In this document: positions 1 to 8,300 of the stretch, in pieces | Layout of the letters: each line of letters starts with the position of its first letter | How positions within the stretch are numbered: position 1 is the stretch's first letter | Origin: JBBRFH01 sp038224615 | GTDB taxonomy: Bacteria; Planctomycetota; Phycisphaerae; Tepidisphaerales; Tepidisphaeraceae | Length of the DNA: 15,012 nucleotides | Direction of reading: 5' to 3' | Assembly (NCBI GenBank): GCA_038224615.1 | Contig: JBBRFH010000055.1 | Location: forward strand, 1-15,012 | Position numbers and translations under genes: made by a program | Notes under the pieces: generated by a model | What the model saw: the letters and a program-made list of their open reading frames with translations, nothing else | What the model was told of the DNA's origin: nothing | Database searches by the model: none

Positions 1-24
1 GCGAACAAGCGTGAGTTACCTAGG

Positions 25-651
25 ATGGCCAACCCAATGTCCATCGGCATCCTCGACTACGGCATGGCCAATCTCCGCTCGGTGCAAAACGGGTTTGCAC
101 AGGCCGGCCATACGGCGCGCGTGATTTCGACTGCGGATGAAATCCGCTACGTCGACCGGCTGGTCCTGCCCGGCGTCGGCGCGTTTCAGGACGCCGTCGC
201 AACGCTGCGCCAGCACGGGCTTGACCAGGCGATCATCCGCCACATCGACGCTGGCAAGCCGTTTCTCGGGATATGCCTCGGGCTTCAGATGCTGTTTGAC
301 GTCGGCTACGAAGACGGCGAACACGCCGGCCTCGGCGTGCTGCGCGGAACGTGCGAGCGATTCAAAGTCGACCAAACGCACGGTCTAAAAGTGCCGCACA
401 TGGGCTGGAACCAGATTCAATTCGTGAAGCCGTCGCCGCTGTTTAAGGGACTGGCGGACGAATCGAACGTCTATTTCGTCCACGGCTACCACGTCGTGCC
501 CGCCGACAATTCAGTCGTCGCCACCACAACCGACTACGGCGGGAAGTTCGTCAGCTCGATCTGGCGCGATAACGTCGTCGCAACGCAGTTCCACCCGGAA
601 AAGAGCCAGCGCGTCGGCCTGACGATCCTGAAAAACTTCGCGGAGATGTGA
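25..651 (+). CDS. hisH: Imidazole glycerol phosphate synthase, glutaminase subunit HisH
   Basis: This is the class I glutamine amidotransferase subunit of imidazole glycerol phosphate synthase. It releases ammonia from glutamine and channels it to HisF, which makes imidazole glycerol phosphate and AICAR in histidine biosynthesis in the cytoplasm. The 208 residues match the usual family length of about 200. Visible motifs are the N-terminal ILDYGMANLRS, the oxyanion-strand LPGVGAF, the nucleophile elbow GICLGLQ with Cys84, and QFHPEKS near the end with His190 and Glu192, which complete the Cys-His-Glu triad. ATG at 25 is followed by a second in-frame ATG at 37 just before the conserved core. 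Neither has a strong Shine-Dalgarno sequence, so the first four residues are uncertain. The stop lies 8 bp from the stop of the convergent glycosyltransferase gene. No other his gene is visible, although the gene sits at the window edge and may be part of a cluster extending to the left. Confidence 0.96.
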   Translation: MANPMSIGILDYGMANLRSVQNGFAQAGHTARVISTADEIRYVDRLVLPGVGAFQDAVATLRQHGLDQAIIRHIDAGKPFLGICLGLQMLFDVGYEDGEHAGLGVLRGTCERFKVDQTHGLKVPHMGWNQIQFVKPSPLFKGLADESNVYFVHGYHVVPADNSVVATTTDYGGKFVSSIWRDNVVATQFHPEKSQRVGLTILKNFAEM

Positions 652-659
652 TATGGAAA

Positions 660-2153
660 TCACTTCGGCTGCGGGCTTACGTAGATCACCGCTTCGCGCT
701 TGTACCTGCCTTCATTGACGCTCAGCCGTGTGATCTCGCGCCAGCCGTTTTCGAGCAGCATCGACTCGGGCACGCAGTATTCCTGATCGGAGTTGAACGT
801 ACTGTAGTCGGTGCTCCACACCAGCATCACGCCCGGCGGCGGATGCTTCGCGACGGTCTTGGACGAATCGACGACGTTCGCCTTATCCAGCCGGTCCTCA
901 TCCATCAGCATGAACAGGTGCGGCAGCGACGCGGCCAGCACGGGGTACTCACGCCGCAGTTCAGTCTGATCATCCAGCCACGCCTTGAGCTTGATCGCGA
1001 TCCGATCATCATCCTGCGGCCCGAGCGGGAATGCCGGGTACGTCGCGTTCACCATGATCGGAATGAGCGCCGCAATCACGATGAATACCCCCGGCCGGCG
1101 GATGGTGAAGCGGTCGATGAACCAATCCAATCCGATCGTCGCCAGCAGCGCCCAGAACGGCGCGACGATCAGCATGTAGCGGGGCTCGCCATTGGACGCC
1201 ATCTTCCCGAGCGCCCACAGCGTGCTGTGCGCCACCAGCACGCCGAGCGGAATGATCGCAACCAGCGCCGTGCAGCGCGTGTCGTGCTCGGTGAAGAATC
1301 GCGTCAAACCGCCGGGCTTGCGGGTGTCGGTTCGGAACGATTCCGCGATCCTTGCGATTCCGAAGATCATAAAGCCGAACGCGATCGGGCCGACGACCGA
1401 CGGCAGGATCATCGCGAATTTGAAGATCGACCCGCGTCCGTACACGCTGTCGGCCGAGTATGGCCAGTTGTGCGGGAGCCAGCGCCACCAGGGGTATTCG
1501 GGCGGATTCCCGAAGGCGTGCCAGCCGATCCAACTCCACGCCATCAGCCCGATCGGCAGGATCGGCAGCCACCACCATCGCCGGTGCAGCACCAGCGCAG
1601 CGCCGACCAGCAGGATAAGCCCGAAGCCTTCCGGGCGGGCGAGCGGAGCGATCGCGGTGAGCGACGCCAGCAGCCAGAAGTGTCGTCGCTGGTATGCCCA
1701 GAACATCACGATCAGCAGCAGCGCGAACGGCACTTCGGTCAGTTCTGAAAACGAGTGTGCGAACAGCAGCGGCTGGGTGAGCAGCAGCAGCGCCGCGAGT
1801 GTCGGCCGTCTGATGGGCAAACGTTTCGCGACGACGAGCGTCATCGCCGCCATCACGAGGACCAGAAACAAGCTCATCAATCGCGTGCCGCGAAGTCCGT
1901 CCAGCTTGGCCGGGACACAGTAGAGCAGGACGCAGAACGGGCGATTCCAGATGCTGACCAGGTGGATCGGCTGGTCGAGCGCGAATCGCCGGGCCAGGTA
2001 ATGCGTCATCCCGTCCGCTTCGAGAAACCCAACCGACGCGATAGCCATCCACACCGATAGCACGGAAAAGATAATCGCGGCGATGGCGATCGCGACCCAG
2101 TTGATCGGCTCTGCGTGCGGCCCGTCGGTTTGTATTTCTGAGGCAGACCTCAC
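660..2153 (-). CDS. Multi-pass GT-C family glycosyltransferase (GT39/ArnT-like, polyprenyl-phosphate sugar dependent)
   Basis: This 497-residue integral membrane protein looks like a GT-C fold glycosyltransferase of the PMT/ArnT/GT39 type. Such enzymes use a polyprenyl-phosphate-linked sugar and transfer it on the outer face of the membrane; substrate and acceptor cannot be read from the sequence. After a hydrophilic start of about 17 residues, a first hydrophobic helix (about 18-40) is followed by FLEADGMTHYLARRF. Its acidic pair Glu45/Asp47 sits in the first outer loop, where GT-C enzymes carry their catalytic acid motif. Roughly nine to eleven further hydrophobic segments follow, with a polar C-terminal tail of about 100 residues. 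The start is GTG at 2153. It overlaps the stop of the upstream GT2 gene by 4 bp (GTGA), which implies translational coupling. The pairing suggests that the GT2 protein makes the lipid-linked sugar and this protein transfers it, which is inference. Family call is confident, specificity is not. Confidence 0.8.
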   Translation of the reverse strand: MRSASEIQTDGPHAEPINWVAIAIAAIIFSVLSVWMAIASVGFLEADGMTHYLARRFALDQPIHLVSIWNRPFCVLLYCVPAKLDGLRGTRLMSLFLVLVMAAMTLVVAKRLPIRRPTLAALLLLTQPLLFAHSFSELTEVPFALLLIVMFWAYQRRHFWLLASLTAIAPLARPEGFGLILLVGAALVLHRRWWWLPILPIGLMAWSWIGWHAFGNPPEYPWWRWLPHNWPYSADSVYGRGSIFKFAMILPSVVGPIAFGFMIFGIARIAESFRTDTRKPGGLTRFFTEHDTRCTALVAIIPLGVLVAHSTLWALGKMASNGEPRYMLIVAPFWALLATIGLDWFIDRFTIRRPGVFIVIAALIPIMVNATYPAFPLGPQDDDRIAIKLKAWLDDQTELRREYPVLAASLPHLFMLMDEDRLDKANVVDSSKTVAKHPPPGVMLVWSTDYSTFNSDQEYCVPESMLLENGWREITRLSVNEGRYKREAVIYVSPQPK

Positions 2154-3274
2154 GGCAGCATTTCATCCTTCCGGAGTTCGTGGCGCAGGCCGCGGACGTC
2201 CAGCAGCAATTCCTTCCGCAGCACGTACCGCGCCGCCAGCGCTGACGGAAGCGAAAGTGCGAGCACTTCCATGTCGTGTGCGACCGAGGCCCGCAGCAGG
2301 AGGTACGCCGCCACGAGCGTACACGTCGCCCACTCGGCTCCTGCCGCTATCAGGAAATCGAGCCACGGCCGCTGGTGGGCGAGGAATTCGCGCTGCGTCC
2401 GCACGTATCGCGCATGGAAAATCGCCGTCGTGGCGATGACGAATCCGTACGCGATCACGATCCCCGCCAGCGCCCCCACGCCGACGCCGCGCAGCGCCAG
2501 GTAGACCAGTGCCGCCACGCCCCACGACAGCAGCGTCACGATCGCGAATTTCACCATCGGCGACAATCGCGGGAACGAAAAATCGTACAGCCGCGACAGG
2601 TGCTCCAGGAACCTGAACTGCTCCTTGAGCGACAACTTCGATTCCCCCGCCAGTCGTTTGCCGAAGTGGATGGGGATTTCGGTTACGCGCGTCACGCGCG
2701 TCTTGCTCAGCAGTTCGAGGCCGATCTTGTAACCCAGTGGCGTGAGGTGACGCGCGTTGGTGTAATCGATCCGCTTGAGCGCAAAAAACCCGCTCATCGG
2801 GTCGGTCACGCGGCCGGCGAACGGGCGTGCCAGCAGCGTCGCGAGCTTGCTGTTGAGCGCTCGATAGAACGTCCAGCCGCTCTCGATCGATCCGCCGGAG
2901 GTATAGCGCGACCCGATGACGAAATCCGCGATATCGCGTTCGATCGGCGCGACCAGCTCGGGCAACTTCTCCGGCGGGTGCTGCAAGTCGGCGTCCATGA
3001 CGACCAACACGTCGCCCCTCGCCTCGGCCATCCCGTGCAGCACGGCGCCGGACAGGCCGTTTTTTGGCTCCGTGCGGGTTATCAGACGTAGTGGAAACCG
3101 CTGCGACAAATCAGCACAAACTGCGATCGTGTTATCCCGGCTGTTGTCATCGACGACCAGCAATTCGTAGCGCCGCCCGCGCAGCGAGGCATGGACCCGC
3201 TCGGCGAGCGCGGGCAGATTCAAGGCTTCGTTCAACGTGGGAACGATCAGGCTGATTTCGTTTCCGTCCAACAT
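2150..3274 (-). CDS. GT2 family glycosyltransferase (polyprenyl-phosphate sugar synthase-like) fused to a GtrA-like membrane domain
   Basis: The N-terminal about 230 residues form a GT-A glycosyltransferase family 2 domain of the dolichol-phosphate mannosyltransferase type. Visible motifs are SLIVPTLNEALNL at 8-20, VVDDNSRDNT at 40-49, the metal-binding DAD at 94-96 within VMDADLQHPP, and the GSRYTSGG and DPMSGFFALKR segments typical of DPM1-like proteins. Residues about 236-355 contain several hydrophobic helices resembling a GtrA domain, an arrangement known from bacterial polyprenyl-phosphate glucose/mannose synthases and flippase fusions. The likely role is to transfer a sugar from a nucleotide donor to a polyprenyl phosphate at the inner face of the cytoplasmic membrane. 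The ATG at 3274 lies 42 bp from the GTG of the divergent TIM-barrel gene. The downstream GT-C gene starts inside this gene's stop codon, so the two form an operon. Confidence 0.88.
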   Translation of the reverse strand: MLDGNEISLIVPTLNEALNLPALAERVHASLRGRRYELLVVDDNSRDNTIAVCADLSQRFPLRLITRTEPKNGLSGAVLHGMAEARGDVLVVMDADLQHPPEKLPELVAPIERDIADFVIGSRYTSGGSIESGWTFYRALNSKLATLLARPFAGRVTDPMSGFFALKRIDYTNARHLTPLGYKIGLELLSKTRVTRVTEIPIHFGKRLAGESKLSLKEQFRFLEHLSRLYDFSFPRLSPMVKFAIVTLLSWGVAALVYLALRGVGVGALAGIVIAYGFVIATTAIFHARYVRTQREFLAHQRPWLDFLIAAGAEWATCTLVAAYLLLRASVAHDMEVLALSLPSALAARYVLRKELLLDVRGLRHELRKDEMLP

Positions 3275-3277
3275 CGC

Positions 3278-3309
3278 TATACTACCCGTTTTTCATCCCC
3301 CACAAAGGA
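3278..3309 (+). promoter_or_regulatory. Candidate promoter -10 and ribosome binding site for the TIM-barrel gene
   Basis: The 42-bp gap between divergent genes contains TATACT (3278-3283), five of six matches to a sigma-70 -10 box, but no convincing -35 at the usual distance. AAAGGA at 3304-3309 lies 7 bases before GTG 3317. This Shine-Dalgarno-like site is what favours GTG 3317 over the more upstream ATG at 3191, which would overlap the divergent gene. The promoter call is weak; the ribosome binding site is moderate. Confidence 0.35.
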
Positions 3310-3316
3310 CGCACAC

Positions 3317-4210
3317 GTGGCCCACCTGCTCGACATTCGCATCGGAACCATGGCCGGCATCAAGGACGCAGCGCAGACGATCCCGCACGTCATCGATCAC
3401 GGCTTCGAGAGTTTTCAACTCACCGGCGGCTGGGGCGTGGGTCTCGTGGAGTTTGAACGCATCGCAAAGCAGGTGCGCACGATCGTCGAAGGCAAGGCCG
3501 TCATCAGTTCGATCGGCTTCTTCGCCAATCCGATCCAAGACCCCGAAGCGGCAGACATCTTCGGTGCGTACATCGATAACGCCCACCACTTCGGCACCAA
3601 CATCGTGATCGGCTTCGCCGGCGCACTGGATGACAAACCGGTGATGGATTCGTGGCCGCTGTTCAAGAAGGTGTGGGGCGAGCTCTCTCGGCGCGCTGCC
3701 GACAAGGGAGTGAAGATCGCGTTTGAAAATTGCGACATGGGCGGCACATGGAACGCCGCCAAGTTCAACGTCGCCCACTCACCGACGATTTGGGACATGA
3801 TGTGGAACGAGATCCCCAACGCCGAAGTGCTCGGCCTGTGCTGGGAGCCGTGCCACCAGATGGTGAGCCTGATCGACCCGATCCCGCAGCTCCGCAAACT
3901 CGCGGCGGCGAAGAAAATCTTCACCATGCACGGCAAGGATGCGACGATCGCCTGGGACGTGCTCAAGGAAAAGGGCTTGCGCGGCGGACAGCCGTTCATC
4001 TGGCACCGCACGCCGGGTTTTGGTGACACCAACTGGACGGACGTCATCAGCATTCTGCGCCAATACGGCTTTGCTGGCAGCATCGATATCGAAGGCTGGC
4101 ATGATCCGGTCTACCGCGACGACCTCGAATGGACCGGCCAGGTACACGCCCTCAAATACCTCCAGCAATGCCGCGGCGGCCTGAAGCACATCGCGAATCC
4201 GCCGAAGTAG
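3317..4210 (+). CDS. Sugar phosphate isomerase/epimerase family protein (xylose isomerase-like TIM barrel)
   Basis: This 297-residue cytoplasmic protein has the look of the xylose isomerase-like TIM-barrel superfamily (AP endonuclease 2 fold), which isomerises or epimerises sugars using divalent metals. Candidate metal or catalytic residues sit where the family places them: Glu137 in AFENCDMGG, Glu177 and His180 in LCWEPCHQ, His205 in TMHGKD, and Glu259 in IDIEGWHDP. The superfamily usually has Asp in the position of Glu177, so this is a slight variant. The frame is open back to an ATG at 3191, but that would overlap the divergent glycosyltransferase by more than 80 bp. GTG 3317, preceded by AAAGGA, gives a normal N-terminus beginning with the barrel strand LLDIRIGTMAG. 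The substrate cannot be deduced; nearby glycosyltransferases only hint at sugar metabolism. Confidence 0.85.
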   Translation: MAHLLDIRIGTMAGIKDAAQTIPHVIDHGFESFQLTGGWGVGLVEFERIAKQVRTIVEGKAVISSIGFFANPIQDPEAADIFGAYIDNAHHFGTNIVIGFAGALDDKPVMDSWPLFKKVWGELSRRAADKGVKIAFENCDMGGTWNAAKFNVAHSPTIWDMMWNEIPNAEVLGLCWEPCHQMVSLIDPIPQLRKLAAAKKIFTMHGKDATIAWDVLKEKGLRGGQPFIWHRTPGFGDTNWTDVISILRQYGFAGSIDIEGWHDPVYRDDLEWTGQVHALKYLQQCRGGLKHIANPPK

Positions 4211-4218
4211 CACGCGAG

Positions 4219-4258
4219 CCGCGAAGGTGCGATGAGCGCGAAGGAAAACGCGAAGAAT
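4219..4258 (+). repeat. Outer palindromic repeat, left arm (CCGCGAAG / GATGAGCGCGAAG family)
   Basis: This 40-bp arm pairs with the inverted arm at 4347-4386, with 35 of 40 positions identical after reverse complementing. The shared core is TGCGATGAGCGCGAAG. The same sequence recurs as an inverted pair at 11238-11400. Read in one frame it encodes the string MSAKENA, which creates a false gene start at 4232. Confidence 0.85.
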
Positions 4259-4260
4259 TT

Positions 4261-4337
4261 CGTAGTGTGGGCATCCTGCCCACGCATTCGGCTACTCACA
4301 CGAACACGTAGGCTGTGGGCAGGATGCCCACAGTACG
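4261..4337. repeat. Composite inverted repeat built of GTGGGC..GCCCAC units
   Basis: Two 17-bp units face each other: GTGGGCATCCTGCCCAC at 4267-4283 and its exact reverse complement at 4315-4331. With flanks, 4261-4283 and 4315-4337 match as an inverted pair at 22 of 23 positions. Each unit is also a small hairpin by itself (6-8 bp stems, 5-base loop). The spacer is 31 bp. A diverged copy of the whole arrangement lies inside smc at 7344-7389. It could fold into a long cruciform or hairpin and might act as a terminator for the TIM-barrel gene 50 bp upstream, but there is no T-run. Confidence 0.9.
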
Positions 4338-4346
4338 ATGGGGCTG

Positions 4347-4386
4347 ATTCGTCGCGTTCATCTTCGCGCTCATCGCAGCTTCGCGG
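4347..4386 (-). repeat. Outer palindromic repeat, right arm
   Basis: This is the inverted partner of the arm at 4219-4258 (35 of 40 positions). The two arms enclose the composite GTGGGC repeat at 4261-4337, so the roughly 170-bp island 4219-4386 is a repeat nested within a repeat. The arm overlaps the 5' end of the longest possible reading frame of the metallophosphoesterase gene. Confidence 0.85.
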
Positions 4387-4421
4387 TTCATCTTCGGCTC
4401 GCCGCCGCTATCATCCAGCGT

Positions 4422-5285
4422 GTGATCAGCCGCGCGACGTCACTGCCCGATCCTGTCCAGCCGTCCGACTGGCCGTGGGTGGAGGCCGGCCGGATCCGGC
4501 ATTTGCAGTGGTCGGCGTACACGCTGCCGATGGACGACCTTCCGTCGTCGCTGGTCGGGCTGCGCGTGCTGCACCTGAGCGACACGCACATCGCGGAGAC
4601 GTGGATGCCGGCATGGGATGAGTTGCACGATCGCGTGCAGCGCGATCCGCCTGACGTCATTCTCATGACGGGTGATTTCGTCGACCACATCCACGACTGC
4701 CGCCCAGCCCTGCCGCTGCTGCGGCGCTTCGCCGACGGTCTGCGGGCGCGGCTCGGCGTGTGGGGCATCCTCGGCAACCACGACGGCGAGATGTTTCGCC
4801 TGCGCGTAGGCGAAGATTTCCCGGTGCGGCTGCTGCACGACCAGATCGTCCGCCTGACTGACGACAACAGCGACGCCGCGATCGAGATTGTCGGCGTACA
4901 TGGCGTGAGCGTGCGCGACCCGATCACCCCCGGCCTGCTCGATCACCTCGCCGACAAGCCGCCGAATACATTGCGCCTGGTGATGGCCCACTTCCCCAGT
5001 CAGGTGATGACGCTGGCAACGCTCAAGAGCGATGCGATCTTTGCAGGCCACACGCACGGCGGTCAGGTGTGCCTGCCCGGGGGGCATCCGATCATCACCC
5101 ACGATCCTCTACCCAGGCGCTTCGCGCGCGGCGCGCATCGCTTCGACCAGACCTGGCTTGTAGTCAGTCGCGGGCTCGGATTCTCGGGTTACGCGGTTCG
5201 GACGTTCTGCCCCGCCGAAGCGATCGAAGTGACGCTGGTGTCGACCGCATCGCGCCAGGCCTCCAGCGAGCCGTCGAACGGATAG
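4422..5285 (+). CDS. Calcineurin-like metallophosphoesterase, YkuE-like
   Basis: This dinuclear-metal phosphoesterase of about 287 residues carries the complete set of family motifs, numbered from GTG 4422: LSDTHI (Asp54, His56), MTGDF (Asp85), GNHD (Asn119, His120), a conserved AHFP histidine, and GHTHGG near the C-terminus. The pattern is closest to the YkuE/LpxG-type proteins that hydrolyse UDP-2,3-diacylglucosamine or related phosphoesters. The true substrate is unknown, and no transmembrane or signal segment is evident. The frame is open back to ATG 4338, which would add 28 arginine/histidine-rich residues (MGLIRRVHLRAHR..) encoded largely by the palindromic repeat arm at 4347-4386. I therefore prefer GTG 4422, though no good Shine-Dalgarno sequence precedes either. 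It is convergent with smc. Confidence 0.88.
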   Translation: MISRATSLPDPVQPSDWPWVEAGRIRHLQWSAYTLPMDDLPSSLVGLRVLHLSDTHIAETWMPAWDELHDRVQRDPPDVILMTGDFVDHIHDCRPALPLLRRFADGLRARLGVWGILGNHDGEMFRLRVGEDFPVRLLHDQIVRLTDDNSDAAIEIVGVHGVSVRDPITPGLLDHLADKPPNTLRLVMAHFPSQVMTLATLKSDAIFAGHTHGGQVCLPGGHPIITHDPLPRRFARGAHRFDQTWLVVSRGLGFSGYAVRTFCPAEAIEVTLVSTASRQASSEPSNG

Positions 5286-5288
5286 GCC

Positions 5289-5308
5289 CGCGCGTGCATG
5301 AGCGCGCG
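5289..5308. terminator. Possible bidirectional hairpin between convergent genes
   Basis: CGCGCG at 5289-5294 pairs with CGCGCG at 5303-5308 around an 8-base loop, in the 32-bp gap between the stops of the metallophosphoesterase gene and smc. There is no T-run on either side, so this is at best a weak or Rho-assisted terminator, and pairing of such simple sequence may be chance. Confidence 0.25.
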
Positions 5309-5317
5309 AACCCTCGC

Positions 5318-8300
5318 TCACGCCGCGACGTGTTCGGCGTCGGCCGGTTCAGGCTCGACTTCGGTGTTCATCCGCTCGGCGCGCTCGGCATGGGCGATGG
5401 CGGCTTCGCTGATTCGGCCGCCTTGGGCGACTTGGTCGAACTTCACGCTGACGCGCTTGCTGACGCCCTGCTCCTGCTGCGTCACGCCGTAGAGCACGTT
5501 GCCGATCTGCATCGTGCGCTTGTGGTGGGTAATGATGATGAACTGGCTGAGGTCGAGGAACTCCTGCACGATCAGGCCAAAACGCACGTTGTTCGCCTCG
5601 TCCAGCGGCGCGTCGACTTCGTCGAGAATGCAGAACGGGCTTGGCTTGCTCTTGAAGATGCTCATCAGCAGCGCGATGCAGGTCATCGCCTTTTCGCCGC
5701 CCGAAAGCTGCGTGATGGTGACGGGCTTCTTGCCCGGCGGGCGAGCGATGATTTCGATGCCGGCATCGAGCGGATCGACCGTCTTGCGCATCATCGGGAT
5801 GATCTCGCCGGGCGCGGCTTCGGCCTTGGCGATCTTCATCGCCTCGGTGTCTTCGACTTCAAGCTCCAGGAACACGTCCGCACTGCCGCCGCCGAAGAGC
5901 TTGCGGAACAGGTGCTGGAAATGCTCGCGGACGGCGTTGAAAGTCTGCTCAAAACGGATGCCGCTCTCGCGGTTGATCTCGTCGATGAGCTGCTCCAACT
6001 CGGTCTTGGCCTTGGCCAGGTCCTCGAGTTGCTCGGCGAAGAATTTGGCGCGGCCTTCGAGCTCTTCCATCTCGCCGATCGAGTCGAGGTTGACGTTGCC
6101 GAGCCGCTGGATCTTCTCCTTCAACTCCTTGATCTCCCGCGCGACCTCGTCCCAGTTCGTCGCGCCGTGCTCGTAGGCAAACAGCAGTTCGGGTTCGAGC
6201 TTCTGCGCCTCGTAGTGCTTGTCGACTTCCTCGTGATAGCGCGAGGTGACGTCGAGTTGCAGTTCGTCCTGCGTCCGCGTGACGAGCGATTCGCGGCGGA
6301 CGTTGAGTTCGCCGTGCTGGAGTTGGAGTTGGTGGAGCTTCTGTTCGAGTTCGCCGTGCAGCCCGCGGATCGATTCGACCTTGGCGGCCAGTTGCTTGAC
6401 GGTTTCGAGCAGCGACTGAAGCTGGGCGGTCGTCTCGGCGACGCGGTCGCGGAGTTCCTGCACGCGGGCGATCTGCGTCTCCTCGTCGTGCCGCGCTTTC
6501 TGCCCTTCGGCCTCGATCGCGGCGACGCGGTCCTTCGTGCCGTCGATCGATCGCGTGATGCGTTCGATCTGCTGGGCGAGTTCGTTCTGCTGGCTGCGGA
6601 GCCGTTCGACGGTTTGGCGCGAGGCAAGCTGCTTTTCCTGCACCTGCCCGAGCGATACGCGGCACGTCGTCAGGTCCTCGGCCAGTTCCTTCACCTGCTC
6701 GACGAGTTCGATCTGCTGCTGGATAAAGGCTTCGATCTGTTCCTGCAGCGTCTGCTGCTGGGCTTCCATCTGCTGCTTTTGCTCGGCCTTCTGCTGCTCC
6801 TCGGTGGTCAGGCGCGCGGACTGGTCGAGCAGATTCTGCAACTCGCGATCAAGCAGCGGCAATTCACGGCCGAGGCTCTTGAGGCGATCGGTGATCTGCT
6901 GCGTCTGGCTGCTGATCTCGACACGCTGCGTGTTGAGCTGGTAGACGGCATTGCGCAGCGAGTTGATTTCTTCCTCGACCTGCTTGGCCTGCTGCGAAGA
7001 GTGGCTCAGCTCCTCGTTATGGTGCGCGATCGTCTGTTCAATTTCGGCGATCTGCATCACGAGCGACTCAAGCTCAGAGCGGCGCGACAGGATGCCCATC
7101 GACGCGCCCAGCGGCCCGGCCTTGATGATGCCGTCGGCCTCGACGACATAGCCCTCCCGGGTCACGAAGCGAAAGCCCGCCGGACCGAAATTGTGCAACG
7201 CGATCGCGTCGGCGAGCGTGTCGACGACGGCGGTGGTGCCGAGAAGTTTCTCGGCGATGCCGCGGTGCTCGGGCTCGACTTTGACAAGATCAATCGCCAG
7301 GCGCAGCGGAACGTCAATCTTCGACCAGTCGTGCTTCGTGCCGTGGACATCTTGCCCACGGTCTGCCTCGCGTGGGCGGGACGCCCACGCCACGAAAGAG
7401 ACGCGACCCGAAAGCTGCGCGAGCGTTTCAACGGGCACTTCGTCCAACGACTTCACGACCAGCCATTGATCGCGGCCATCCAGCGCGGCTTCGATCACGG
7501 TTGCGTGTTCGACGTCGACGCGGAGCAGGTCGGCGACGATCCCCTGCACGAACGGGAACTTCTGTTCGCGCTCTTTCAGGATTTTCTTGACCGCTTCGCT
7601 GACGCCTTCGCGGCGGGCCTCGAGGTCCTGCAGCACGCGTTGCCGCGACAGCAGGCCCGAGCGATGTTCCTTGGCCGATCCGAGCGATTCGGTAATCTGC
7701 TTGATCTGCTGGCCTAGCGTGGAGGCGGCCTGCTTGCGGGCTTCGTGCTCCTGCTGGCGCTCGGTGATGTGACCGAGCACGCCTTCGAGCTTCGTCTTCA
7801 GCTCGCCGGCAATTTCCTCGGCCGTCGCGATGTCGCCCGTCACCTGCTCGCGACGCACGGCCTGGCGGTCCTGGTTGGCGGCGATGTTCTTACGCTCGAT
7901 CTCAATCGACGCCAGCCGGCTGTTCACGTTCGCCAGCTTCCGCATCATGTCGAGGACGGCAGACTTATTGCGCTCGATCTGGGTGACCAGTACGTTGAGC
8001 TTGAGTTGATCGTTCTTGAACAGTTCCTGCTTCTGCTCGATCTCCTTGCGGCGGGCCTCGAGTTGCCCGGTCAGCTCTTCCAGAACCTTCGCTTCGTCAT
8101 CAAGGTGGGCCTGGACTTCGGCGCGGCGCTCGACGGCAGAGGTCTTGTCGCGCTGCAGGTTCTCGACCTGCTCGCCGATCTGCGTGAGCTGCTGCTGGGC
8201 GAACTGCTGCTTCTGCTGGGCGGCGCGGACGAGCGCCTGCGCTTCGACCAGTTCGTGCTCGGCCCGCTGTTTTGAATTGGCGACCTGATCGGCCTGATCG

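Noticed and set aside
648..1748. Plus-strand open frame of 366 codons after hisH
   Set aside because: It is antisense to the GT-C glycosyltransferase with Arg/His/Gln-rich sequence typical of a shadow frame.
3191..3316. Upstream ATG 3191 as the start of the TIM-barrel gene
   Set aside because: It would overlap the divergent glycosyltransferase by 84 bp and add a non-family N-terminus, whereas GTG 3317 has AAAGGA at a proper distance.
4232..4621. Open frame beginning MSAKENA, and its twin on the minus strand at 10893-11387
   Set aside because: Both begin inside copies of the CCGCGAAG repeat, which happens to encode MSAKENA, then run into real genes in the wrong frame. They are repeat-derived phantom genes.
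7191..7469. The break in hinge similarity in smc suggested a frameshift or pseudogene
   Set aside because: The reading frame continues without stop on both sides and all head and hinge blocks are in the same frame; the oddity is explained by the in-frame repeat.
5069..7717. Very long plus-strand open frame (882 codons) opposite smc
   Set aside because: It lies antisense to a full-length, motif-complete SMC. Its low-complexity Leu/Arg/Asp-rich product is the expected mirror of a coiled-coil gene in GC-rich DNA. No family recognisable.
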